A stretch of DNA of 64,000 nucleotides from MGIIb-Q1 sp964342465 (GTDB lineage Archaea > Thermoplasmatota > Poseidoniia > Poseidoniales > Thalassarchaeaceae). This document shows positions 25,657 to 34,832 of this stretch, in pieces (the stretch's first letter is position 1; each line of letters opens with the position of its first letter). The notes beneath the pieces are model-generated. The model was not told where the DNA came from. It made no database searches and saw only the letters and a program-made list of their open reading frames with translations. A program made the translations under genes and the position numbers. The stretch is taken from the NCBI GenBank assembly GCA_964342465.1, contig CAYFFQ010000003.1:100925-164924 (forward strand), read 5' to 3'.

Positions 25657-28266
25657 TCACATCGCCTTGATATTCGGTTTGCCGCCGGCGGCGGGAAGAT
25701 AGACCGCCCTTTCCAATCTCGCAATCTCCTCAGCGAGTCGGCCAAAGTCTCCCCTCCGGGGCAATTCCTCGGTGTCGAGGTTCGTGGGCAGCGAGAAACC
25801 CGGTCCCGGGATATCCTCCAATCTTTGAGCCAGCCGAGTGGAGGTGTCGAGCAAGTCTCCCTCGGAAGAAGCGTTCCTCCTTTCGAGGCGCAGTCCCGTC
25901 CACCCTTGCAGTGTTTTCGCCAATCTCTGCATCCGAACCACCAAGTTGACGACCTTAGAATCATCTTCCATCTCATCAGTAGGCTCGATGAGGTCGGCGA
26001 GGCGAACCAACCTCTGCACACGCAGGTCGCGAGGAGAGATGTCCAACGGCCCACCCAGAGAATCCCTCATCTCCTTCCAAATCACCCACGCATCACTTTT
26101 CTCCCCGCTGAGATGCTGGAGTTGAGCCGCGGAATGCAGGGCACCCTCGCCACTTTGTAGGTCAGTGGCCCCCCCGAGTCCACTCTCCAACCCGATTGCT
26201 TCGTGCGATTCTTTTTCCATCTCGTCATGAGGTGTTTGTGGTTCCACTTTCTGGTGGGTTTCTGACTCACCATTCTCCAGTTTTTCAAGGGAGGATTCAC
26301 CCTCCACTCTTCCGTCATCGGCAGAAGGCGCTTCCGCATCAACACTAGGAACCAGCACAGGAACCAAAGGGGTCAACTTGGCGAAGACCTCTGGTGGAGT
26401 GGGTGTGAACAAGGTGAACGGAGCCTCGGCGCCACCGGCACATCCGGCGATATGCCTAGCGATTTCCGGATAGGATTCCCGCAGGCGAGCGAGACGGTCC
26501 GGCCTTGCCGAATCACGCTTGATGTCAGCCAGTAGTTTTGGGTCTCGAGCCAAAGGCAGGCTGTACAGACGCTGCATCAATATGGCATGGTCATCAACCT
26601 CTTGGCGCATTGATGGTAGTGCTAACCAGAGAGATAGGTGGTCTCTTTCTGCCAAATCGTCGAGAGAGGTGACATCCCAGCCATCTCGCCGCCACATATC
26701 GATTTCTGCCAGCGCGGCGGCGAGCAGCCGATTTTCCCTGTCAGTCATGAGGTGCAATGGATGGTCACTAGCGAGCGATTGGCCGGCAGAGAGGGTGGTG
26801 ATAACATCTTCATACTCAGCCAGTGAAAGCGTCTGTGGATTGAGGCTGGCCGGCCAGACGGCTGAGAGTGCGAGACGGGCGGAATCGAGTTTTTCACGAT
26901 GCCAGCGATTCCGCCGAAGCAGACGTGCGATACCCTCACTGACAAGGTCATAATCCTCTGTTGAAACATCAGCCGCTGTCATCAAGGTGCGCCACTCATC
27001 TCTCTCGTCACCACCCTCGAAAGAGAAGTCAATACCCTCCATGAGGTGTAATATCTCTTGACAGACCTTGACCTTCTTCGTCCGTTCTTCGACCGCCAAC
27101 CAGCCAGCCCTCGGTGTGTTGTCGAGCAAGGATTCCAATCCTGTGATTTCGAACCCTGCGGCCTTCCATGCCGCCACCCTCGCTCTCGACTCCCCTTCTC
27201 GTTCATCACGTCGTTGTTCCAACAGGAAGAGAAGTTCTTCCATCTGGTCGATTCTATCCACCTGCCCCTCAAGAGCGACGGCTATTCCTGCGTGTTCTGG
27301 AAACAGAGAGATGAGCCCATCCAGTCTCACCCACACCCGATTCAACCTCTCAACGCGACGGTTGGTTTCATCCACTCTCGCCTCTAACGCGAGCAGGTCT
27401 GAAGGTTGTGGATGAGTGGGGGCTTCGATATGCAGACCTCGATGTCTCAGGTCGGCGAGCCAACCTGTGACGGCTTGCAGTCGAGCGCTGAAGTCGGCAC
27501 ACATCTGCTCGACCCCTTCAAGAATCACCCTCAGACGAGCACCATCTTCCATGCGTTGCGCCAGAGCAGCCTTCCTCAGTACATCTCTGCTGGCATTGAT
27601 GTCATAGAGGGTGATGACCTCATCCACCCACTCCTCTATCTGAGCGAGGGTGGTGTCCATTTCATGGATACGAGAGACCTCAGAATATCTCTCGGCGAGA
27701 TTTCCTTGCAGGCCGGTCAGAGCCCAACCACGTTCACCACGCAGGTGAGCGACCATGTCTTCGAGAATCTGTCTTCTCGCCAACTGCCTCTCTTCGAGGC
27801 GAACCACCTCCGATTCCATAACTTCGCGGCGTGCGACATCCCTGATGTTGGAGACAACATCCTCAGCATGGGGGGTCATCGACTCATCAATTGTCTCCAA
27901 TCTCTCCAACCATCGTCGCAACTCTTCACCTCTCCCTTCACGCGACCAACTCAATTCTGCATCCTGTGCCGCCAAAACCCAAGGGCGACGTCGCCGCATG
28001 ATATGCTGCCAACGCTGTTGACACGCTGGTAGGTTGGCTGGATTTCGGAGTGCTTCCAACATCTCATCCCTCTCGCTCCAATCGGTCGGCCAACGAGATA
28101 CGGTCTTGCGCAACGAAATTGCGTGCACCATAGCCTTCTCGACTCTGATGACCGATTCAGTGATGTTACCACCGAGGCTCTTGAGGTGGCTGGTGATGGC
28201 GTCTCCATCGAATCCCTGACCTTGCCACTGGCGGCGGCGTTCAGCCAACAGGTCGCCTTCATCCAC
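25657..28266 (-). CDS. Very long helical protein with W-x-G repeat motifs, unknown
   Basis: An 869-residue, Glu/Arg/Leu-rich protein with predicted coiled-coil helices. A loose motif recurs: an aromatic or Trp residue, a few polar residues, Gly-Phe/Trp, two hydrophobics, a Thr/Ser-x-Leu and an acidic helix. Copies include QWQGQGFDGDAITSHL, AWKAAGFEITGLESLL and MWRRDGWDVTSLDDLA. An acidic low-complexity stretch (about residues 640-720) precedes the last 100 residues. No catalytic motif was found. It starts at GTG, is convergent with the TolA-like gene and divergent from the TPR gene; the three may act together as structural or scaffold proteins. Confidence 0.72.
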   Translation of the reverse strand: MDEGDLLAERRRQWQGQGFDGDAITSHLKSLGGNITESVIRVEKAMVHAISLRKTVSRWPTDWSERDEMLEALRNPANLPACQQRWQHIMRRRRPWVLAAQDAELSWSREGRGEELRRWLERLETIDESMTPHAEDVVSNIRDVARREVMESEVVRLEERQLARRQILEDMVAHLRGERGWALTGLQGNLAERYSEVSRIHEMDTTLAQIEEWVDEVITLYDINASRDVLRKAALAQRMEDGARLRVILEGVEQMCADFSARLQAVTGWLADLRHRGLHIEAPTHPQPSDLLALEARVDETNRRVERLNRVWVRLDGLISLFPEHAGIAVALEGQVDRIDQMEELLFLLEQRRDEREGESRARVAAWKAAGFEITGLESLLDNTPRAGWLAVEERTKKVKVCQEILHLMEGIDFSFEGGDERDEWRTLMTAADVSTEDYDLVSEGIARLLRRNRWHREKLDSARLALSAVWPASLNPQTLSLAEYEDVITTLSAGQSLASDHPLHLMTDRENRLLAAALAEIDMWRRDGWDVTSLDDLAERDHLSLWLALPSMRQEVDDHAILMQRLYSLPLARDPKLLADIKRDSARPDRLARLRESYPEIARHIAGCAGGAEAPFTLFTPTPPEVFAKLTPLVPVLVPSVDAEAPSADDGRVEGESSLEKLENGESETHQKVEPQTPHDEMEKESHEAIGLESGLGGATDLQSGEGALHSAAQLQHLSGEKSDAWVIWKEMRDSLGGPLDISPRDLRVQRLVRLADLIEPTDEMEDDSKVVNLVVRMQRLAKTLQGWTGLRLERRNASSEGDLLDTSTRLAQRLEDIPGPGFSLPTNLDTEELPRRGDFGRLAEEIARLERAVYLPAAGGKPNIKAM

Positions 28267-28536
28267 CCCCTTTCACCGATTTTCCGAGGCTGTCCCCCAT
28301 TGTCAATGGTTTGCCCACTCCGGTTATGCCCTCCACCCCCCCATGTAGGAAACGAGGAGAGGTTTGATTCATCGTCCAGACAACCCCATTTGGTGAAGAG
28401 TTGAGTGGCCCGAGTTCACAATTAGCGCCGGAAAAAGCGGAGTGGTTCGGAGGTATGAACATGGGTGCGAAAATCCCCATGCGCGTGGAGAGGGGAGGGT
28501 CAACATCAAGTAGGCAGTCGGTGGGCTGGGGTGAAC

Positions 28537-30831
28537 ATGACACCGCTTGAGATTGGGCTGACACTGTTCGTCACACTACTCGGAGGGGGAATCATATTCT
28601 GGATGATTCAGGTGGACGGGCATTTCCGCAGATATAGCCGCGAAGCGGCGGCGGAGCGGTCAGCGCAGTCAGCACAGTTGATGTTGATGGTCGAAGAGGT
28701 CGGCAGACTCTCCGATGACTGCGCCGCGCTGATTCACACTCAACCCCGCCTCAAAGGACTGATATCAGCGCACAATTCAATCAGCGAGTTGGAAGCATCC
28801 CTCGAGGCTGAAATGGGTTCCCTCGGAATCAGGGAGGCGGCGGAACAACTCCTCGTGGCGATACGCGGTATGCTGGCGACCCATACGACGGATGGCGACT
28901 TCACGACCACTTCCGAAAAACCGGAGGCGGGGGTATTGGCACTCGCAGACCGATTGTTCAATCTTTTCGGAGAACTCGATATTCACGGCCCGAAAAACCT
29001 CGCACTAACGGCATTGGAGGCGCGCCGTTTGGGAGAGATTGCGCATGAGTTGGGTGAAGATGGTTGGGCGAGGGCGTGCTACAAGGAGGTGGCAGGCAAC
29101 CTCGCATCCGGCAATCTCTCAGCGATGAGATGCCTTGCCGCGCTGGCGAAAGACAGTGCTGACATCGAGGAGGAGGCACACTGGGTTGAAGAGCAACTCT
29201 CGCAACTTCCCGATGATGTCGACCTGTTGCGCAGACTCTCTGTTCTCCGTCCGGAGACTGCAGAGAGAAATGTGCAGCGCCTTGAGGCTCTCGGTAGGGC
29301 GACGGCAGCCGACCACAGTTTCGTCAGCGGCCTCAAGGAGAGACTTCAGGGCGATTCCAGCGACCATTCACTCGCCGCTGTCGAAGCAGCAATCGAACAG
29401 AATCCGACGATCGAACAATATCTGCTGAAGGCGAGAATCCATCGTCGTAGAGATGAGCCACGCTTGGCGATAGATTCGGTGGAGGCGGGATTGCAATTGC
29501 CCGGCGGCCGTCAATCAGGAGAGGCTTGGGCGCTTCTCGCCAATCTCCTTGCCGGCGACCCAAAACGGCTCGCTGACGCGCTCAAGGCATCTGTTCACGC
29601 CTGCGCTCTCGATGCTGGCGGCACTGAGATGATTCTGCTGAAAGCCGCACTCCTCGAGCGCAGTGACAGAGCTGCAGACTCATTAGAATGGCTTGAATCG
29701 GTCATCGAAAAGGAACCCTCGAACAACTTGATTCGGGCAGAACTTTCACAGATTCACACATTTCAGGGAAGAAGAGACGAGGCGTGGGAAGTGATAGAGG
29801 ATGCACCCAATTGGGGTGGCCCCGAATTGCACATCCAGAAGGGTCGCCTCCTGCTCGCTGATTATGACGCCAATCGCGACGCCGGCCACACTGACACCGA
29901 TATCCTCAGCGCCGCTGAATCATCGTTCCGCGACGCACTCTCAGCAGATCGGGAGAGCGGCCTCGCATGGCTATGCCTCGGCCGCTGCCAACGGCTCGGT
30001 GGCGACATCGATGAGGCGACCATCTCACTCAACCGCGCCCGCCGACTGATGGACGACCACCTCGTCGCCGCCGAAGAAGCACTCATCGCCCTCGACCAAG
30101 GGCGAATTGACGATGCGGCTCGACTGATTGAAGAGGCCGACATCTCCGATTCGAAAGCCTTGGTCATCCCCTATGTGAAGGGCCTGGTTTCAGCCAAGCG
30201 AGGACACCTCTCCGAAGCACTGGACCGTTTCAATGAGGTATTGATGACCAACCCACACCACGTCAGAGCGCGCCTCAACCGAATAACCCTGCACCTGTTG
30301 GCCGAAGATGTGCAGACCGCACTCGACGACTGCGACTGGCTGCTGATGACCTACCCCAACCTGATTCTCGCCAAACTCAGGAGGGGTGAAGCACTGATTC
30401 ATCACGGTATCTTCGATGAGGCAGAAAGAGAGATTCGCGCTGTTCTTGAGGAGCAACCGGAGAATGAACTAGCACTGACTAGATTGGGGGCCTGCCTACT
30501 TGCCCAAGGAAGGGCGGAAGAGGCTTTCATTCCACTCAACACCGCCATCAACCTCAACTCGGGTTACGGGGAGGGGTACTACCAGAGAGCCATGCTCTAC
30601 TTGGAGATGGGTGAGGCGGATGGGGCGCTTTCCGATTTCAAGAGGTGTGCGAAACTCGAACCACTCCACATCGACGCGCTGTTGAGAGTCGCAGCCATAC
30701 ACCATGAGAGAGAGGAGTTCCAAGACGCTGAGGTCGCTTGGCGCAAGGTGCTCGATACCGACCCAGACAACAAACTCGCCCGCGCCCGTCTCGACGAAGT
30801 GCGGATTGAACTCGCCAAGCACGCCGCTTGA
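28537..30831 (+). CDS. Membrane-anchored TPR protein
   Basis: A 764-residue protein. One N-terminal membrane helix (IGLTLFVTLLGGGIIFWMI) is followed by a coiled coil and then many TPR units. Clear ones near the end include AFIPLNTAINLNSGYGEGYYQRAMLYLEMG and WRKVLDTDPDNKLARARL. The GTG 24 codons upstream gives an extension that would put charged residues before the anchor, so the ATG was chosen. TPR arrays serve as protein-binding scaffolds at the membrane. The partner is unknown. Confidence 0.85.
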   Translation: MTPLEIGLTLFVTLLGGGIIFWMIQVDGHFRRYSREAAAERSAQSAQLMLMVEEVGRLSDDCAALIHTQPRLKGLISAHNSISELEASLEAEMGSLGIREAAEQLLVAIRGMLATHTTDGDFTTTSEKPEAGVLALADRLFNLFGELDIHGPKNLALTALEARRLGEIAHELGEDGWARACYKEVAGNLASGNLSAMRCLAALAKDSADIEEEAHWVEEQLSQLPDDVDLLRRLSVLRPETAERNVQRLEALGRATAADHSFVSGLKERLQGDSSDHSLAAVEAAIEQNPTIEQYLLKARIHRRRDEPRLAIDSVEAGLQLPGGRQSGEAWALLANLLAGDPKRLADALKASVHACALDAGGTEMILLKAALLERSDRAADSLEWLESVIEKEPSNNLIRAELSQIHTFQGRRDEAWEVIEDAPNWGGPELHIQKGRLLLADYDANRDAGHTDTDILSAAESSFRDALSADRESGLAWLCLGRCQRLGGDIDEATISLNRARRLMDDHLVAAEEALIALDQGRIDDAARLIEEADISDSKALVIPYVKGLVSAKRGHLSEALDRFNEVLMTNPHHVRARLNRITLHLLAEDVQTALDDCDWLLMTYPNLILAKLRRGEALIHHGIFDEAEREIRAVLEEQPENELALTRLGACLLAQGRAEEAFIPLNTAINLNSGYGEGYYQRAMLYLEMGEADGALSDFKRCAKLEPLHIDALLRVAAIHHEREEFQDAEVAWRKVLDTDPDNKLARARLDEVRIELAKHAA

Positions 30832-31220
30832 CTTCTTTCACCGATTTCCCTGATACGGCGGAGTGACAAACTGTATTACCACCTGATGTACCACCGAATT
30901 TACCACCGGATTTACCACCCGCTTCACCACTGGATTTACCACCCGCTTCACCACTTGAGTGGCCGGCCAACCCCGATAGAGAGATGCGCGCTTCGCAAGA
31001 AACCCCACCGAACCGATTTACCACTGGATTTACCACCCGCTTCACCACTTGAGTGGCCGGCCAACCCCGATAGAGAGATGCGCGCTTCGCAAGAAACCCC
31101 ACCGAACCGGAGTGGCACATTGTTTTACCATCCTCCGGCGAATGCAGGTCAGGACATTTCGCTGGCTTCCATCAAACCGGAGCGGCACATTGTTTTACCA
31201 TCCAACCCCAACGGCAGGTC
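30832..31220. repeat. Intergenic array of 94-bp and 70-bp direct repeats
   Basis: A unit containing GGATTTACCACCCGCTTCAC then GAGTGGCCGGCCAACCCCGA is repeated at about 30925-31016 and 31019-31110 (94 bases apart, nearly identical). A second motif, CACATTGTTTTACCATCC preceded by CCGGAG, occurs at 31106 and 31176 (70 apart), with a decayed copy near 30860. The last copy ends just upstream of the redoxin start codon. No gene was found in this gap. Confidence 0.8.
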
Positions 31221-31766
31221 ATGCCACTGGATGTAGGAGAACAAGCACCGGATTTCACCCTCGCCAACGCCCACCCGAGCGTGGGAGCGAGCCAATTGTC
31301 ACTTTCCGAGGTCATGGGTGAGAAGGGAGCAGTGGTCGTGTTCTCCTGTCTGCACTGTCCTTATGTGGTCGGTAGTATGGCGAGAATCGAGTCACTTTTC
31401 CACCGCGCGAGAGTGGAAAGCCTCGGGTTTGTGGCTATAAACAGCAACGCCGCTAACCCGAATTACGCGAGTGACTCGGCGGAGAGAACCAGAGAAGCGT
31501 GTGAGAAGGGGATTCCCTACCCGTTTCTGATAGATGTGGACCAATCGGTCTCTGCGGCGTGGGGTGCTGAGAGGACACCGGAGTTCTACCTGGTGGACAG
31601 GGAGGGGAAGGTTGTCTACCGTGGGAGGTATGACGATTCACCGAAGAATCCGCTACACGCCACGACAAGTGAGTTCATGGACGCGCTTGAGCAGTACCTC
31701 GCTGGAGAGAGCATTACCACGACGCGCACCGATTCAGTCGGTTGTTCTGTCAAATGGGTCCTCTGA
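31221..31766 (+). CDS. Thioredoxin-fold redoxin protein
   Basis: A 181-residue AhpC/TSA-like redoxin: VGEQAPDFTLANAHPS at the N-terminus, the redox site FSCLHCPYVVG with a CxxC pair (about 43-46), INSNAANPNYASDS, and YPFLIDVDQSVSAAWGAERTPEFYLVD, then VVYRGRYDDSP. The C-terminal GCSVKW is a third conserved Cys of this group. There is no signal peptide. It probably reduces peroxides or protein disulfides in the cytoplasm. Its start lies directly after a repeat unit. Confidence 0.86.
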   Translation: MPLDVGEQAPDFTLANAHPSVGASQLSLSEVMGEKGAVVVFSCLHCPYVVGSMARIESLFHRARVESLGFVAINSNAANPNYASDSAERTREACEKGIPYPFLIDVDQSVSAAWGAERTPEFYLVDREGKVVYRGRYDDSPKNPLHATTSEFMDALEQYLAGESITTTRTDSVGCSVKWVL

Positions 31767-31841
31767 AATGGGTCATACCATCCCGGCAAGTTTTGCGGAA
31801 CAGGGTGCCGCGTGGGGTCCACTGCCGTGCACACACGCTAC

Positions 31842-32007
31842 CCATTGAAAACCGCGAATTAATCGCCAAGGCTCGCTTTTCGTTGGATGTGGTTATGCTC
31901 CCTTGCACACCCCTCATCGCTCCCAAACCGTGGTCGGCTTCCGGTATCACAAGCGAAGCCGTTGGATGTGGCTTCACCCCCCTCATGCACCCTCTGCCCA
32001 CCGTGAA
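31842..32007. repeat. Degenerate repeats between the redoxin and ABC-F genes
   Basis: CGTTGGATGTGG occurs at about 31880 and 31960, each followed by CCCCTCAT-type sequence. The segment GAATTAATCGCCAAGG to TTCGTTGGATGTGG near 31855-31892 resembles the last bases of the ABC-F gene (from 32004) with roughly two-thirds identity by eye, mostly transitions. The array is between convergent genes. No gene was seen here. Confidence 0.4.
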
Positions 32008-33666
32008 CTAACTGCCGAGGCCAGACATTCGCCGGACGTAGTCGGTATAATTCCCCGGATAGACATTCAACCCCCCATCTCCCGGCAACTCCCAAATCGT
32101 ATCACACACTTGGTCGAGAAACCACCTGTCGTGACTGACGGCAATCAGCGCCCCATCGTACTCCCTCAGCGATTCTTCAACCGCCTCCCGAGCATCGGCA
32201 TCAAGGTGATTTGTCGGCTCATCGAGCAACAGCAGGTTGTTCTCCTCCAACAGGAGTTTGAGCATCGCCACCCGCGCCCTCTCACCGCCACTCAACTTCT
32301 TCATCGGCATCTTCACTTGGTCGGAGGTGAACTGAAACCTTCCCAGCAGCGCCCGAACATCACCATAAGCCATCTTCGGGCGCAATTTCTGAATCTGTTG
32401 TTCTGGACTCAAGGAGAAATCAATCGTTCTGTGGTCTTGGTGGAAGTAGCCACTCTGCACCCCGGGTTTTACCTCTAATTCTCCACCATCGAGGGATAAT
32501 TCACCGATGATGAGCCGCAGAAGAGTCGTCTTTCCAGCCCCATTTGGCCCGACGATTCCTATCCGCTGTCCTCGCCCCACACTGACCGTCACATCATTGA
32601 GAATCGCTCTCCCGAGCCCCTCGAAAGTCAGGTTGGCTTTGCGGAAATCAAGCACCTCCAGAGAAGATTTTTCAGCCGATTTGAGAGAGAACTTCAGCGC
32701 CTTTCGTTTCTTCGGTTTCAGCGATTTTAACCATTTCAACTCTCTTTGTGCGCGCATAATCATGTGATGTTTCTGTGAAATTGACTTGTCATATTTGTTC
32801 GCCCTCTTCATCGACTGGAGAGCCCCACTCAACCTTTTGATCTCCTTGCTCACTTTGTCCATCCTCTCCTCAAGAGTTTGGAGGAACAACTCCTTCTGTG
32901 AGAGGTATGAGGAATAATTCCCCGTATATCCGCGAACACCCCCTCTATCCACCTCAACTATGTTGTTGCACACTCTGTCGAGGAAATATCTGTCGTGACT
33001 GACGATGAGCAGCGCCCCCTCAAAACTGACGAGGAACTCCTCCAGCCACCCGAGAGTCTCGAGGTCGAGATGGTTCGTCGGTTCGTCCAAAAAGAAGAGG
33101 TCTATCTCCCCCAACCCCACGAGTTGTCGGGCCAGTGCCACCTTCGCCCTCTCCCCCCCCGAGAGTTGTGATATGGAAATGTCAAGAGGATGGTGTGCGA
33201 GGTCAAGTGCTTTGAGAATCTCACTTGCATGGCCGGCGGCGTCTGCGCCGCCGGAGCGAGCCATCGTCGCTTGCAGTTCTTGGTAACGGTCCATCGATTT
33301 CTGCCACTCGCCATCATAGAAGGCTGGGTCGGCCATCAGAGTTTCAATCTCAGCGATTTCATCTTCGATTTCCTGAAATTGGCGACCACGTCGATTCAAT
33401 TCCTGCTCAAGCGTCGCCTCCTCCTCGATATCGCGCACCTGCGTGAGAAATGCGATGCGTAGGGCAGGTGCGAGAGTAATGTCTCCAACATCTTGGTCTT
33501 GCTCGGAAATTGTGCGTAGCAGAGTGGTTTTTCCCGCTCCGTTGTGACCCACGACACCAATTCGGTCTCCCTCATCAATTCGCAGGTTGATGCCTTCAAG
33601 AATGTGAAGTGCGCCGAACGATTTGTGGACATCGTCAAGGCGAACCAGTTCACGCGCCAATCCCAC
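32008..33666 (-). CDS. ABC-F family ATPase (translation-factor type)
   Basis: A 552-residue protein with two ABC domains and no membrane segments. Walker A motifs are GHNGAGKTT and GPNGAGKTT, signatures LSGGERAKVALA and LSGGERARVAML, and Walker B motifs LFFLDEPTNHLD and LLLLDEPTNHLD. The linker between the domains is Lys-rich and helical. The layout is that of Uup/EttA-type ABC-F proteins, which act on the ribosome. ABC-F proteins are mainly bacterial and eukaryotic, so transfer into this lineage is possible. Convergent with the redoxin gene. Confidence 0.92.
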   Translation of the reverse strand: MGLARELVRLDDVHKSFGALHILEGINLRIDEGDRIGVVGHNGAGKTTLLRTISEQDQDVGDITLAPALRIAFLTQVRDIEEEATLEQELNRRGRQFQEIEDEIAEIETLMADPAFYDGEWQKSMDRYQELQATMARSGGADAAGHASEILKALDLAHHPLDISISQLSGGERAKVALARQLVGLGEIDLFFLDEPTNHLDLETLGWLEEFLVSFEGALLIVSHDRYFLDRVCNNIVEVDRGGVRGYTGNYSSYLSQKELFLQTLEERMDKVSKEIKRLSGALQSMKRANKYDKSISQKHHMIMRAQRELKWLKSLKPKKRKALKFSLKSAEKSSLEVLDFRKANLTFEGLGRAILNDVTVSVGRGQRIGIVGPNGAGKTTLLRLIIGELSLDGGELEVKPGVQSGYFHQDHRTIDFSLSPEQQIQKLRPKMAYGDVRALLGRFQFTSDQVKMPMKKLSGGERARVAMLKLLLEENNLLLLDEPTNHLDADAREAVEESLREYDGALIAVSHDRWFLDQVCDTIWELPGDGGLNVYPGNYTDYVRRMSGLGS

Positions 33667-33849
33667 ACCTCCCCTCTCAATAACTCAGGGCAAGCCCCTT
33701 TCACCCATCCTCCGAGGGCGACCCCCTCATGGCTTCACCGGTCACAGGGTAGTGATAATCAACAGGATTCGGAATTCAAATTTGAATGGTGAGGATTGGC
33801 AATCCGTCGACTGTCAAAGGAGGTGATGAGTTAGTTATCTTCAAACCGC

Positions 33850-34812
33850 ATGGCGGGACTCATCTTGGTGATGGCAGTGGAGTTGGGTGAAGTAGGGGAT
33901 TGGGTTCTCGCCCAGACCGGCCTCACGGTTGTCGTTCAGGAGAGGGTGGTGGTCTCCCTTGTCGGCATCACTCTTGTTTGGCTGTTGCGCACCCTTCTCG
34001 TTCGCGCCTTCGATGCCCGAATAGAGGACGATGACAAGGTCTATGCTTGGCGGCGCGGGGTGACTTGGGCCAGTTACATCGTTGTTCTGCTGGTACTCCT
34101 GAGAATCTGGATAGATGGGCTGACCGGATTTGCCACCTTCTTCGGATTGGTTGCCGCTGGTGTAGCCATCGCACTCGCCGCACCACTTCAGTCGATGGCG
34201 GCGTGGCTCTACATCCTCGTCTATCGGCCCTTCACCATCGGAGACAGAATCGTCATCGGCGAGCAGATGGGAGATGTCGTCGACATCCGTCTATTCTCCA
34301 CAGTCATCTATGAATTGGGTGATTGGGTCGGTCACGAGCAGTCGACAGGAAGAATAATCCACATCCCCAATAAACTCGTACTTGAGGAGACAGTCCTCAA
34401 TGCCAGCCGCGGCTTGGGGTTGCTCTGGAATGAATTGGATGTACTCCTCACCTTTGAATCAAATTGGCAGTCGGCCAAGGATATTCTGTTCGGCATACTT
34501 TCCACCGAGGTCGAAGAGAAACAGGCCGAGGCGGCCAAGAAGGCGCGTAAGGCAAAGCGAGAGATGAAGGTGAAAATAGGTCGCCTTGAGCCAGTGGTCT
34601 ACACCAGCACCCGCGAGTCAGGAGTTTTCCTATCCATGCGCTACCTCTGTAATGTGGAGGAGAGAAGAGTGAGTGAACACCGAATATGGGAAGCGGTCCT
34701 CACCGAGTTTGCCAAACACGATGACATAGACTTCGCCTATCCCACCCAGCGCGCTTTTCTCAACATGTACGAAGGCAAGTCAGCCCTGCGCGGCACCGAA
34801 AAACCACTCTGA
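33850..34812 (+). CDS. MscS-type mechanosensitive channel
   Basis: A 320-residue protein with three N-terminal membrane helices. The pore helix has the MscS pattern LVAAGVAIALAAPLQSMAAWLYILVYRPFTIGDRIVI, followed by the beta domain and FSTVIYELGDWVGHEQSTGRIIHIPNKLV. It releases solutes on osmotic downshock. A strong AAAGGAGGTGATGAG site sits at 33817-33831, too far (about 20 bases) for this ATG; it directly precedes a two-codon frame (ATG AGT TAG). An in-frame stop blocks any longer start. The 3' end is convergent with the propeller gene. Confidence 0.87.
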   Translation: MAGLILVMAVELGEVGDWVLAQTGLTVVVQERVVVSLVGITLVWLLRTLLVRAFDARIEDDDKVYAWRRGVTWASYIVVLLVLLRIWIDGLTGFATFFGLVAAGVAIALAAPLQSMAAWLYILVYRPFTIGDRIVIGEQMGDVVDIRLFSTVIYELGDWVGHEQSTGRIIHIPNKLVLEETVLNASRGLGLLWNELDVLLTFESNWQSAKDILFGILSTEVEEKQAEAAKKARKAKREMKVKIGRLEPVVYTSTRESGVFLSMRYLCNVEERRVSEHRIWEAVLTEFAKHDDIDFAYPTQRAFLNMYEGKSALRGTEKPL

Positions 34813-34832
34813 GTTGTAGAGGATTCACCGGT

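Noticed and set aside
30638..31120. Minus-strand frame through the 94-bp repeats
   Set aside because: Encodes only repeated low-complexity sequence and overlaps the end of the TPR gene.
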